From assembly GCF_000174815.1 (NCBI RefSeq), contig NZ_ACNN01000029.1, forward strand, positions 1-64,000: DNA of 64,000 bases, in the 5' to 3' direction. Positions 55,321-64,000 of this stretch are shown piece by piece. Both the position numbers and the translations under genes were made by a program. Under the pieces are notes generated by a model. It saw only the letters and a program-made list of their open reading frames with translations, did not search any database and was not told where the DNA came from. The stretch's first letter is position 1, and every line of letters begins with the position of its first letter. The DNA is from Porphyromonas endodontalis ATCC 35406. Its GTDB lineage: Bacteria; Bacteroidota; Bacteroidia; Bacteroidales; Porphyromonadaceae.

Positions 55321-57096
55321 ATGAAAGTAACAAGTCATCAGATAGAAACATGGGCTGTTGGAAAGGTTAAAGACGTTTTCAGTAGAAGTAGCCGCATACA
55401 ATCATTTATTCCATCTGGGGATAAGGAACCTGCGTGGGATGGTTGCATCCATATAGAATCTGATGATAAGTCAAGAAGGAAGATTTCCATTCAAGTAAAG
55501 GGAAAGACATGCAGATCATTACCAAAAAATCCATCTTATCCTGTCAAAGTATATAATCTAAAGAGTTACTTGAAAAATGGAGGGGTTCTCTATTGCGTAG
55601 TTTTTATCTTGAAAGAAGAAAAGCTCTTATACTATGCAAAACTAACCCCTATCAAACTTAAAAAAATCATCGAGAAAGCAAAAGATCAAGCTACCATCTC
55701 GATTCCATTATGTAAGTATGACAAAGATGTGGCTGAAATGAAAATGGAAATGATTGCTTTCGATGATGATTGTAAGAAGCAGACTTCATTTGTAGACGCT
55801 CCAATTATGACTCTTGATGAAGCTATTAAAAACGGATGTAAAATTAGCTTTAGTAGTTCATTTATACAGAAAGAGAATGGCAATTGTGTTTTTTCGGAGG
55901 AACCAGTGTATCTATATGCTGTTATGGAGGGAGGAGGTGCTAAAGCGTATTATCCAATAGGAGATCAGCGCTATAAAATTGCAGTTGGACCTCATATAAA
56001 GGAGGATGTAGTCGCAAATGGGAAGACATACTATAAAGAGTATACTTTGTTCAGTTCTGGAGATGAACGCACGCTTTGTATTGATAATGTTGTGAACATT
56101 CATTATCACCATATTGATGGTAAAGCGCAGCAAGCTGCAACTAAAATAAGCTCTAAAGCAAGAATGTTATCATCAAAAATTTATGAACTACGCTTTATTC
56201 AGGACATGTTTATATCTGGTAAGGTGAACTTTGGACAAAATCTATTCGAGCTCAAAAACACTACAAAATCACAAATAAATCTAGTTTCGACAGAACTTGA
56301 TTATTGGATAAAGGCAAGAGAATTGTTTAATAGGCTGAATATAACAGAAGACATTGAAATTGGCAGATTTTCAGAGGTAGACATAGGTAATCTCACAATA
56401 CTGATTGATGCTATTTTAGATTCTAAGCCCATAAGCAATCAGCAGGACCTTAACACGGTCGCTTGCATGGATATAGACAAATACAAAATTCTTCTTCTAA
56501 CTGAAAAGAACAAGGATGGAACATACACCATTAGTGATTTCTTTGGTGCCGCCGACAAAATGTATTGGGCTTATAAGGAAGGAGATGAAGAAAGGCTAAA
56601 GACTTCTATGTTTACAGTTGTCTTTAATCATCCAGACTTTAAGTATTTCTCTAATGTTGACTATTCAAAAATTCTTTTATCATACGAAGAAGCAGTAAGC
56701 CATAACCCATCTCTTCCTAAAAGAGCAAATGATGATATGCTGATGGCTTTAAAAGCTTACGATTCAATCCCAAAAAAAGACGACAAGATGTATAATGCAA
56801 TCCTTTCCCTTAATAGCTGGATCATTGAAAAAAGTCTCATCACAAACAAACCTCTTCACATCGTCAATAAATATCAGATTATCAAAAGAAAGAGATCTTT
56901 AACTAAAGATGAAGCACAAGAGTTATGCAATATCCTCTTACTACCTAATCTTGGAGCTGATATGAAAACAGCAATTCATTTGTTGCTCGACAATAAAACC
57001 ATGGCAAACATATCCTATGAAGAAATGAATGCAGAGCAACAAGATCTCTTCGATTCATTTCCAATTTCTATATTTAGGAAAGACAACATATTATAG
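55321..57096 (+). CDS. DUF4365 domain protein with long C-terminal region, possible nuclease
   Basis: 591 residues, clearly more AT-rich in base and codon use than the genes on both sides. Residues 1-150 match the DUF4365 pattern: a helix, then EPAWDGCIHIES with Asp40 and KISIQVKGK with Gln58 and Lys60, the D...QxK core of a PD-(D/E)xK nuclease fold. The rest is not recognised: a beta-rich middle (about 170-270), then mainly helices to the end. DUF4365 domains occur in several defence-like proteins. No partner gene is adjacent. Probably a horizontally acquired solo gene; nuclease activity is inferred. Confidence 0.72.
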   Translation: MKVTSHQIETWAVGKVKDVFSRSSRIQSFIPSGDKEPAWDGCIHIESDDKSRRKISIQVKGKTCRSLPKNPSYPVKVYNLKSYLKNGGVLYCVVFILKEEKLLYYAKLTPIKLKKIIEKAKDQATISIPLCKYDKDVAEMKMEMIAFDDDCKKQTSFVDAPIMTLDEAIKNGCKISFSSSFIQKENGNCVFSEEPVYLYAVMEGGGAKAYYPIGDQRYKIAVGPHIKEDVVANGKTYYKEYTLFSSGDERTLCIDNVVNIHYHHIDGKAQQAATKISSKARMLSSKIYELRFIQDMFISGKVNFGQNLFELKNTTKSQINLVSTELDYWIKARELFNRLNITEDIEIGRFSEVDIGNLTILIDAILDSKPISNQQDLNTVACMDIDKYKILLLTEKNKDGTYTISDFFGAADKMYWAYKEGDEERLKTSMFTVVFNHPDFKYFSNVDYSKILLSYEEAVSHNPSLPKRANDDMLMALKAYDSIPKKDDKMYNAILSLNSWIIEKSLITNKPLHIVNKYQIIKRKRSLTKDEAQELCNILLLPNLGADMKTAIHLLLDNKTMANISYEEMNAEQQDLFDSFPISIFRKDNIL

Positions 57097-57150
57097 ATAT
57101 AAAACTAAGGCTTTTATTTGCCACGTAGTTTCGCTCCGGATTGCTGCCCA

Positions 57151-57262
57151 GGAATAAAAAAAATCTCAGGCAGAAGTGCACTCCCTTTCTGGGTGAAATA
57201 AAAAAATTTTCTAGGCAGTAACCCACTCACTTTCCAGCCGAGACTTTTTCCATAATAGGCAG
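57151..57262. repeat. Degenerate spacer repeat, about 45-bp period
   Basis: Two similar units, 57151-57192 and 57195-57236, each run A-rich stretch, TCT or TTCT, AGGCAG, CACTC, CTTTC. A third AGGCAG lies at 57257; the three AGGCAG cores are at 57168, 57213 and 57257, spaced 45 and 44. Related sequence occurs at about 315-345, and less clearly at 11928-12055. Copies lie in intergenic space. Confidence 0.6.
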
Positions 57263-57289
57263 GGACTATGCAGGTATAGGGGATTTGCG

Positions 57290-57297
57290 TACTTTTG
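57290..57297 (+). promoter_or_regulatory. Promoter -7 box for the RNA methyltransferase gene
   Basis: TACTTTTG matches TAnnTTTG and lies 26 bases before the ATG at 57323. Confidence 0.6.
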
Positions 57298-57322
57298 TAG
57301 GAAAGAGAGATCAAGCGATTAT

Positions 57323-58804
57323 ATGGGAAACAAAACAACATCCACCCCCAAGCAACAAAGGGATGCACATGCTACCCAACATCACCTCTCCTCCTACGTG
57401 GCAAAGACCCTGTACGGATTGGAGGACGTGCTAGCCGATGAACTAGAAGCCCTCGGAGCCTATGACATAGAGGTAGGGCGTCGTATGGTGCGTTTTAGAG
57501 GAGATAAGCGTATGCTATACCTTACCAACTACCGTTTGCGCACGGCTCTACGCATCCTCAAGCCCATCTACGAATTCAACTGTGAAAGCATCGAAGATCT
57601 CTACGAGACCCTCCGCCAATTTGAGTGGGCTCAATACATCCGATGCGACCAAACATTCCTCATAGACCCTGTGGTTTACTCCGATAGATTCAGCAATAGT
57701 CGCTACGTAAGCTATCGAGTAAAAGATGCCATTGCAGACTACTTTGTAGCCAATACTCCCGATGGGAAACGCCCTTCGGTACGCATGGACACTCCCGACG
57801 TTCGTTTTAATATTCACATTGCTCAAAGGCATGTTACCCTCTCTCTAGATAGCTCGGGGGATAGCCTCCACAAGCGCGGATACAAAGTAAAACAAACCCC
57901 GGCTCCACTCAGCGAAGTACTTGCCGCAGGCATCCTACTCAAAGCCGGTTGGCAGGGGCAATGCGACCTTATAGACCCGATGTGTGGATCGGGCACCTTT
58001 GCCATTGAAGCAGCTCTGATTGCTCGAGGGGTAGCAGCAGGCGCATGGCGCACCAAATACGCCTTCGAAGAGTGGGCGGACTTTGATGCCGACCTTTGGC
58101 GAGAAGTACAAGAAGACCCCAACTTCGAGACACCTTTTGAGCACCACATCTACGCTAGCGATATTGCCAACGATGCCTATACGGTAACGAATGCCAACGT
58201 GCAGCATATGGGATTAGGGCACGACATTACCGTAGAGCATATGGCCATGCAACGCCGCAATGCCCCCGAAGCTCCCGTACTGATGGTACTCAACCCACCC
58301 TACGGAGAGCGGCTCACGCGATTCGATCTAGAGGCGCTCTATAGCATGATCGGTAGTGAACTCAAACACAAATATACCGGCTCTAAGGTTTGGATTATAG
58401 CCCCCAAGAGCAAGCTATTCCATGCCATCGGTCTGCGTCACTCCTCTCGTCTCGATTTGCTCAATGGTGACCTCGAGTGTGAACTGAGGAGTTACGAACT
58501 ATTCGAGGGCAAGCGCGACGATTTTAAGCGCGACCTAGCCGAGGGGAAAACACGCACGTATGCATCCTCTCGTCCCTACCGCGAACGCAAGCAGGAGCGC
58601 ACCCCGAGGGAGAAATGCCCCGAGAGGGAAAAGACATTCAAAAACACCTCTCCCGCGACAGAAGAAAAGACACGTCGCCCCCGATTTGGAGGGAAAGGGC
58701 AACATGGTTCAAATAGCCCCAAAGACAGATTCGGTAGGCGTGGAGATGAAGAACGCCCCTCACGCAAATCTCGCATTCAAGTCTTCGACGATAGTAATCA
58801 GTAG
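57323..58804 (+). CDS. THUMP-domain class I RNA methyltransferase (RlmL N-domain type)
   Basis: 493 residues. THUMP domain (about 50-160), SAM motif DPMCGSGTFAIEAALIARG near 215 and catalytic NPPYGERLTRFD near 323, the NPPY form of N2-guanosine methyltransferases. It resembles the first half of RlmL, which methylates G2445 of 23S rRNA; the exact base is inferred. The last about 85 residues form a disordered, Arg/Lys-rich tail (RPYRERKQERTPREK and more) that probably helps RNA binding. Confidence 0.92.
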   Translation: MGNKTTSTPKQQRDAHATQHHLSSYVAKTLYGLEDVLADELEALGAYDIEVGRRMVRFRGDKRMLYLTNYRLRTALRILKPIYEFNCESIEDLYETLRQFEWAQYIRCDQTFLIDPVVYSDRFSNSRYVSYRVKDAIADYFVANTPDGKRPSVRMDTPDVRFNIHIAQRHVTLSLDSSGDSLHKRGYKVKQTPAPLSEVLAAGILLKAGWQGQCDLIDPMCGSGTFAIEAALIARGVAAGAWRTKYAFEEWADFDADLWREVQEDPNFETPFEHHIYASDIANDAYTVTNANVQHMGLGHDITVEHMAMQRRNAPEAPVLMVLNPPYGERLTRFDLEALYSMIGSELKHKYTGSKVWIIAPKSKLFHAIGLRHSSRLDLLNGDLECELRSYELFEGKRDDFKRDLAEGKTRTYASSRPYRERKQERTPREKCPEREKTFKNTSPATEEKTRRPRFGGKGQHGSNSPKDRFGRRGDEERPSRKSRIQVFDDSNQ

Positions 58805-58830
58805 TGAAACCAAACGAAATATACAAGTAT

Positions 58831-61047
58831 ATGAGAAACAGAACTCTGCATACCCTATTTCTCGCCACCCTGCTTACCGGGAGTGCAATCTACGGCTATG
58901 CACAAGATGCCCAAGGGCTCTATAGTCTGGAGGAGGTAACCCCGGGAGGGCAAAAGTTCATCAGCAACTACTACCCCAAATATATCCCTCGCTTGCAATG
59001 GATAGGAGACCGTTGTACCTATCTAGAGGGGGATAAACTGATGGAAAGCAATGCCAAAGAGCAAAGCCCCAAGGTATTACTTACTGTTAGTGAGATACAA
59101 AACCTAATCACAGGAGAGGATCTCCTACACATGTATCATGGGCAACTACCCCATTACTACCCCATTGAGGGAGAGCCATCTCTCCTTGCGGTGCAAACAT
59201 GGCGTGCCATTTACATTATAGACCTTTCTCAGAAAAAGCTTCTTCGCAGCCTTTCGCTCCAGAGCCAAGGGGATACTGCCGATGAGCTTGTAGAGCTATC
59301 GCCCGATGCCAAGTGGCTTATCGCAAGAAGCAGCGATGGCACTCTTTACATGCAGCAACTAGAGGAGGCAGGGAGAGACAAGCGCACACAACGCCTCGTT
59401 ATCGCCCAAAACGAAGGGGATACAATCGTCTATGGGGAGTCTGTCCATCAGCGTGAGTTTGGTATAGAGAAAGGGATCTTCTGGAGCCCCAATGGCAGCA
59501 AAGTTGCCTTCTACCGCATGGATCAATCCATGGTAGCTCCCTATCCTTTGGTAGACATCACCCCACACAAGGCAAAAGAGGTGCCTGTGCGTTACCCCAT
59601 GGCTGGCGAGCCCTCACACCACGTTACCCTGGGAGTATTCGATCGCACTACGGGGCAAACGGTCTATATGCAGACGGGAGGCGACCCCGAGCACTACCTT
59701 ACCAACATTGCTTGGGATCCCGACAATCGTTCGCTCTACATTGCCGAAGTGAATCGGGGACAGAACCACAACGAAGTCAATCGCTACGATGCCCAATCGG
59801 GAGCTAGGCTTGCCACTCTGTTTGTGGAGGATGACCCCAAATACATTGAGCCGCAATCTCCCATGATTTTCCTCCCCACCAACGATGGTCGTTACCTCTG
59901 GCTCTCTCGCAAAGATGGCTACAATCACTTCTATCTGGGCTCTACCCGTAAAGCAAACTCTCTACAACAAATTACAAGAGGAGAGTGGGAGGTGACAGAA
60001 TTCAAGGGCTTCTCTCAAGACGGCAAGACCATCTTTTTTGAGGCAACAGCGGCTTCTCCTCTAGAGACTCGTCTCTACAGCATCGGCATTAATGGCAAAA
60101 ATTTTGTAGACCTAACCCCCATAGAGGGAGTACACCGCACAAGCCTCAACGCCTCTAAGACAGCGTTTATAGATACCTATTCGTCCCCCTCTACACCTCG
60201 TATCAGCCGCATCGTTAGCACGAAGGGAAAGGAAGAAAAACAACTACTCAAAGCGGAAGATCCCACAAAAAATGCCATCATGCCCGAGATTACGCTAGGT
60301 ACTCTTACGGCACGCGATGGCAAAACCACACTGCACTATCGCCTCCTCAAACCGATTAACTTCGACCCGAACAAAAAGTACCCGACCATCATTTACGTTT
60401 ATGGCGGTCCGCACGCTCAACTTGTGACCAAAGACTGGTTAGCCGGAGCCGGCGGCTGGGATGTGTATATGGCACAGCAGGGCTACGTCGTCTTCACCCT
60501 CGACAATAGAGGGAGTGCTCGCCGTGGGCGCGACTTTGAGCAGGTGATTCACCGCCAAGTAGGGACGGCCGAAATGGACGACCAAATGCGTGGAGTGGAG
60601 TTCCTACAAAAGCAACCTTGGGTAGATACCGAGCGTATGGGTGTCTACGGATGGAGCTTTGGAGGCTTTATGACTACTAACCTGATGCTCACCCATAGCG
60701 ACGTTTTCAAAGTAGGTGTAGCAGGAGGCCCTGTAATGGACTGGAGCCGTTACGAAGTAATGTACGGCGAACGCTACAACGATACTCCGCAAGAAAACCT
60801 CGAAGGGTACCAACAAAACAACCTCACACTCCGTGCCGGCGACCTCAAGGGACGCCTCCTTCTCATCCATGGTACCGTAGACAATGTGGTACTTTGGCAG
60901 CACGCACAAGCCTTTGTACAAGCATGTATTAACCAGCGTACATACCCCGATTGCATGTATTACCCGGGACACGAACACAACGTACTGGGTAAAGATCGCG
61001 TACATCTAAACCAAACAATAACAAGATACTTCCAAGATCACCTATGA
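58831..61047 (+). CDS. Exported dipeptidyl peptidase IV (S9 family)
   Basis: 738 residues from the ATG at 58831; a GTG at 58804 overlaps the previous stop and gives no better signal peptide. Signal peptide [19 protein letters not shown] to about 26. Beta-propeller domain, then an alpha/beta hydrolase domain with the triad Ser609 (GWSFGGF), Asp684 (GTVDNVV) and His716 (GHEHNV). It removes Xaa-Pro dipeptides from peptides in the periplasm. Similar to the P. gingivalis DPPIV virulence factor. Its stop overlaps the purD start. Confidence 0.94.
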   Translation: MRNRTLHTLFLATLLTGSAIYGYAQDAQGLYSLEEVTPGGQKFISNYYPKYIPRLQWIGDRCTYLEGDKLMESNAKEQSPKVLLTVSEIQNLITGEDLLHMYHGQLPHYYPIEGEPSLLAVQTWRAIYIIDLSQKKLLRSLSLQSQGDTADELVELSPDAKWLIARSSDGTLYMQQLEEAGRDKRTQRLVIAQNEGDTIVYGESVHQREFGIEKGIFWSPNGSKVAFYRMDQSMVAPYPLVDITPHKAKEVPVRYPMAGEPSHHVTLGVFDRTTGQTVYMQTGGDPEHYLTNIAWDPDNRSLYIAEVNRGQNHNEVNRYDAQSGARLATLFVEDDPKYIEPQSPMIFLPTNDGRYLWLSRKDGYNHFYLGSTRKANSLQQITRGEWEVTEFKGFSQDGKTIFFEATAASPLETRLYSIGINGKNFVDLTPIEGVHRTSLNASKTAFIDTYSSPSTPRISRIVSTKGKEEKQLLKAEDPTKNAIMPEITLGTLTARDGKTTLHYRLLKPINFDPNKKYPTIIYVYGGPHAQLVTKDWLAGAGGWDVYMAQQGYVVFTLDNRGSARRGRDFEQVIHRQVGTAEMDDQMRGVEFLQKQPWVDTERMGVYGWSFGGFMTTNLMLTHSDVFKVGVAGGPVMDWSRYEVMYGERYNDTPQENLEGYQQNNLTLRAGDLKGRLLLIHGTVDNVVLWQHAQAFVQACINQRTYPDCMYYPGHEHNVLGKDRVHLNQTITRYFQDHL

Positions 61048-62414
61048 GCAAGATATATTATATCCCACAAGATGAGGAGCAAAAAGACCTCCTCCAATTA
61101 GATTCGATTATGCAAGAAAAACGAGCTAGCGAACGCCTCATCGTACTGCTCCTAGGCTCCGGGGGGCGCGAGTCTGCCATGGCTTGGCGCATTGCCACCT
61201 CTCCCGAGGTAGAGCAACTCTACATTGCCCCAGGCAATGGAGGGAGCGAAAACTACGGCATCAATGTACCGGAACTCTCGGGCAAAGACTTTGACGCAAT
61301 CGCAGACTTTATTGCAAGTCATGGGGTCAACCTCTTGGTTTCCGGCCCCGAAGAGCCCCTTGTACAGGGCATTGCCGACTATTTTGCCGAGCGCAAAGAA
61401 GACTTCCCTCACCTCATGGTCGTAGGGCCCAATGCCCAAGGAGCACAGTTGGAGGGGAGCAAAGACTTTAGCAAAGCCTTTATGCAACGCTACGGCATCC
61501 CAACGGCAAGTTACCGCACCTTTTCAGCCAACGAAAAGAGTGAAGCCGTAGCCTATCTGCAAACCCTGCATCCTCCCTTTGTGCTCAAAGCCGATGGTTT
61601 GGCAGCCGGTAAGGGGGTACTTATTGTTCCCACACTAGAGGAGGCTGCCAAAGGCTTCGACGACCTTGCCGAAGGCATTTGGGGGAGTAAGGGACAAAAA
61701 ATAGTCATTGAAGAGTTCCTACAAGGCATTGAATGCTCCATATTTGTGGCAACCGATGGGCTCAATTATAAGGTACTCCCCGCAGCTAAAGACTACAAAC
61801 GTATTGGCGATGGCGACATGGGACCCAATACGGGTGGGATGGGGTCTGTTAGCCCCGTACCTTTTGCCGACGAGGCTTTTATGGAAAAGGTACGCCAACG
61901 TATCATAGAACCAACCCTACAAGGGCTGCGAGATGAACATATAGAGTACCGTGGATTTATCTTCCTCGGGCTAATGAATGTAAAGGGCGATCCCTATGTT
62001 ATTGAGTACAATTGTCGCCTAGGAGACCCTGAGACGGAGACTGTAATGCTCCGCATCTCTAGCGATGTAGCTCTTCTCCTCAAGGCTATAGCAAACGGCA
62101 CACTCGACGAATACACATTGAGCGAAGACCCTCGCCCTGCCGCTAGTGTAATGCTCGTCTCCCGAGGCTACCCCGGAAGCTACAAAAAGGGGTACGAGAT
62201 CACACTCCCCGATCCTCCCCACGACACTTGCCTCTTCCATGCCGGCACGCGTAAACTAGACGGCAAGATTGTAACCGATGGAGGGCGAGTACTCTCTGTA
62301 AGCTCTTATGGAGCAACCCCCGAAGCCGCCCTCAAACGGTGCTACACCATAGCCCAGCAGGTGCTATTCGAAGGGAAGAATTACCGTCACGATATTGGGC
62401 AAGATCTTCTCTAA
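61044..62414 (+). CDS. purD: Phosphoribosylamine--glycine ligase
   Basis: Second step of purine synthesis, joining glycine to phosphoribosylamine with ATP. 456 residues. The N-terminal domain is offset by about 30 extra residues before [19 protein letters not shown]; an internal ATG at 61110 would remove most of them. The usual GGREHA motif reads GGRESA, His to Ser. ATP-grasp motifs ([39 protein letters not shown]) are intact. The ATG at 61044 overlaps the dipeptidyl peptidase stop. Confidence 0.95.
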   Translation: MSKIYYIPQDEEQKDLLQLDSIMQEKRASERLIVLLLGSGGRESAMAWRIATSPEVEQLYIAPGNGGSENYGINVPELSGKDFDAIADFIASHGVNLLVSGPEEPLVQGIADYFAERKEDFPHLMVVGPNAQGAQLEGSKDFSKAFMQRYGIPTASYRTFSANEKSEAVAYLQTLHPPFVLKADGLAAGKGVLIVPTLEEAAKGFDDLAEGIWGSKGQKIVIEEFLQGIECSIFVATDGLNYKVLPAAKDYKRIGDGDMGPNTGGMGSVSPVPFADEAFMEKVRQRIIEPTLQGLRDEHIEYRGFIFLGLMNVKGDPYVIEYNCRLGDPETETVMLRISSDVALLLKAIANGTLDEYTLSEDPRPAASVMLVSRGYPGSYKKGYEITLPDPPHDTCLFHAGTRKLDGKIVTDGGRVLSVSSYGATPEAALKRCYTIAQQVLFEGKNYRHDIGQDLL

Positions 62415-62422
62415 GTAAGATA

Positions 62423-62471
62423 CAAAGCTCCCTATCCCCTCTCTAATAAAAGTATGGGGGTAGGGACTTTG
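62423..62471 (+). terminator. Probable terminator after purD
   Basis: CAAAG-CTCCCTATCCCC (from 62423) pairs with GGGGGTAGGGACTTTG (ending 62471) with one bulge and one mismatch. The stem is strong, but a clear T-run is lacking. Confidence 0.5.
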
Positions 62472-62572
62472 CTATATATATTAGGATACTTCTAGTAAGA
62501 TACTCCCCCCTTCCCTATACAGTACACTCTCCCTAGGCTTATACTTCGGATCGCCGTCTCTTACTCCTTTAG

Positions 62573-63553
62573 ATGCAGTACAATACCTCTCCCTCCCCCG
62601 GCAAAATGCGAGGAGCCTTGCCACTCTCCTTTCTCCTAATCCTAGGGGCAGTGGTAGCTATCACTCTCCTTTTTACTCCCTCGCAGCTCTCCTTTTGGAT
62701 GATGGAGACTCCCCTAGAAGTTCCCGGATGGGCTCTTTCTGTAGGAGCAGGAGTACTCATCATCCTAGCCTGCCTACTCGTACGATTTCTCACAAATAGC
62801 TTTGTCCTTTGTAACGAAGTAGACCGCCGCTGGTGTACCTTGCTGGCAACTCTTCTTTTTCTACTCTACCCCTCCGCTTGGAGCTCTAGCACGGCTCTCC
62901 TCACTCTCTTACCCTACCTCGGGATTGTCTTCAACCTCTACAATAGTTACCGACATCCCGATCACCCTCTAGACCTCACGACTGCCGGAGTATTTATGGG
63001 CTTGGGAGTATTACTTTACCCCCCATTTATAGCCCTACTGCCCCTGATCCTTTTCACAGCCATTGACCTCCGTGCCCTCTCTTTGCGTAGCAGTATCGGC
63101 TTTTTCTTGGGACTTATTAGCATCTTTATTATTGCTACCCCTATTGTATTGTACAGCGAGCGTCTTCCCCATCTACAGCAGGCACTACAAGAGATAGTCA
63201 CCCCTCGCCCCATCTGGCAAGAGGGCAATATGTTACCTCCTCCCCTACTCATAGCCGTAGCAGTTAGTACCTCTCTCTACGCTATCGCTACATTATTTGG
63301 CGTAATACGCTTGGGTGAAAAGAAAGTGCGAGTACGCCAACTTATGGCAGCACAGATGCGCCCGGCACTCATGCTTCCTCTGGGGATTTTTTATTCACAG
63401 CACCTCGTTGGGCTTTCGCTCCTGAGCCTCATCCCGGCCTCTATGGTCATGGTTCTTGCCTTCCCAGCCCACGAGCGTAAGGTACGCTCCTTCTGGCTCA
63501 TTGTACTCATCCTCAGCCTCCTTGTTGTTTGGAGTCTGCCATTCTTCCCATAG
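62573..63553 (+). CDS. Polytopic membrane protein of unknown function (DUF6427-like)
   Basis: 326 residues with about nine hydrophobic helices from residue 15 to the end. No catalytic motif stands out. The pattern of short loops (LCNEVDRRW, DHPLDLTTAGVFMGLG, AIDLRALSLRSS) recalls a small Bacteroidales membrane family, which I name only tentatively. It is alone between a hairpin after purD and the glucosaminidase promoter. Confidence 0.7.
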   Translation: MQYNTSPSPGKMRGALPLSFLLILGAVVAITLLFTPSQLSFWMMETPLEVPGWALSVGAGVLIILACLLVRFLTNSFVLCNEVDRRWCTLLATLLFLLYPSAWSSSTALLTLLPYLGIVFNLYNSYRHPDHPLDLTTAGVFMGLGVLLYPPFIALLPLILFTAIDLRALSLRSSIGFFLGLISIFIIATPIVLYSERLPHLQQALQEIVTPRPIWQEGNMLPPPLLIAVAVSTSLYAIATLFGVIRLGEKKVRVRQLMAAQMRPALMLPLGIFYSQHLVGLSLLSLIPASMVMVLAFPAHERKVRSFWLIVLILSLLVVWSLPFFP

Positions 63554-63639
63554 CCCCTCTACTCTTCTCTAAGAGAAAGCCCCTCTGTCTCGGATAGGTA
63601 GCCGCAGAAGCCGACGATGGCAAATCCGCGGCAAAATTG

Positions 63640-63647
63640 TACCTTTG
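63640..63647 (+). promoter_or_regulatory. Promoter -7 box for the glucosaminidase gene
   Basis: TACCTTTG matches TAnnTTTG, 25 bases before the ATG at 63672. Confidence 0.65.
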
Positions 63648-63671
63648 TAGAGATAAGATACGAAACAGGCA

Positions 63672-64000
63672 ATGCGAGCAAACCAGTTATTACGCGGGGT
63701 CATAGTGCTACTATTCTCCCTCACTTCCTTACCACTCCTGTATGGACAGCGCATGAATGCCGCCTATCAAGCCTATATTCGTAAGTATGCCAACGAAGCC
63801 ATACTCCAGATGAAGCGGCACAAAATACCCGCAAGTATCACAATCGCACAGGGGTTGCTCGAGTCGAACGCAGGAGCAAGCACGCTAGCAAGTGTGCACA
63901 ACAATCACTTTGGTATCAAGTGCCACAAATCTTGGCAAGGCAATAGAGCCTATAAAGACGACGATGAAATGGGAGAATGCTTCCGCAGTTACGACTCTCC
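63672..64000 (+). CDS. Exported glucosaminidase domain protein (partial, runs off the window)
   Basis: 109 residues are visible; the 3' end lies outside the window. A signal peptide (about 1-26, LLRGVIVLLFSLTSLPLLYGQ minus one residue) is followed by the GH73 start: YIRKYANEAILQMKRHKIPA, QGLLESNAGASTLA with the catalytic Glu, and NNHFGIKCHKSW. Such enzymes cut peptidoglycan between N-acetylglucosamine and N-acetylmuramic acid. In relatives a LysM domain often follows; that cannot be seen here. Confidence 0.92.
   Translation, partial: MRANQLLRGVIVLLFSLTSLPLLYGQRMNAAYQAYIRKYANEAILQMKRHKIPASITIAQGLLESNAGASTLASVHNNHFGIKCHKSWQGNRAYKDDDEMGECFRSYDS

Overview
This window looks like chromosomal DNA of an anaerobic Bacteroidota, most probably a Porphyromonas species. 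The reasons are: a complete hmuYRSTUV-type heme locus in P. gingivalis order; a C10 (PrtT/streptopain-type) protease and a second secreted protein with type IX secretion C-terminal domains; an exported dipeptidyl peptidase IV; an archaeal-type prolyl-tRNA synthetase; and repeated Bacteroidota promoter boxes (TAnnTTTG) about 20-100 bases before many genes. No rRNA, CRISPR array or intact mobile element was seen. There is one tRNA, Thr(CGT).

Layout. 1-10456: a mostly leftward housekeeping block: HU protein, miaA, a pRiA4b-like protein, folE, a SPOR protein, tpiA, a DoxX protein, a DUF1599 protein, lon, a nitroreductase and ribE. 10696-12225: a small accessory patch with a divergent HxlR regulator/SnoaL pair around a palindromic operator, followed by a decayed tyrosine recombinase. 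12226-30769: rightward genes for cysS, a glycosyltransferase plus YfhO membrane pair, a TPR lipoprotein, nicotinamidase, a metal transporter, an M3 peptidase, an exported 5'-nucleotidase, an outer-membrane barrel, proS, queC and a PIF1-like helicase with TPRs. 30770-32563: a 22-bp tandem repeat array before an HU-like gene, then a cyclase-like protein. 32662-45707: the heme/protein-degradation island, with the leftward hmu genes, a T9SS cargo protein at the head of the cluster and a divergent C10 protease. 45796-55092: aroK, an HD phosphohydrolase, valS, an acidic protein, tRNA-Thr, a phosphohexomutase and a DUF5715 protein. 55321-57096: an AT-rich DUF4365 (nuclease-like) gene that looks foreign. 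57323-64000: an rRNA methyltransferase, dipeptidyl peptidase IV, purD, a membrane protein and the start of a cell-wall glucosaminidase.

How the genes may work together. The secreted C10 protease could digest host proteins. HmuY would take up the released heme, HmuR would import it, and the HmuS/T/U/V inner-membrane set, centred on a CobN-like chelatase subunit, would process it. Dipeptidyl peptidase IV and the M3 peptidase fit a peptide-fermenting lifestyle.

The best candidates for undescribed biology are the DUF4365 protein with its long C-terminal region, the solitary class III cyclase-like protein, the 22-bp phased array, the Met/His/Gly repeat insert in HmuS, and the HmuY that has lost one of the two heme-binding histidines known in P. 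gingivalis. All function calls rest on motif recognition by eye; no database search was run.
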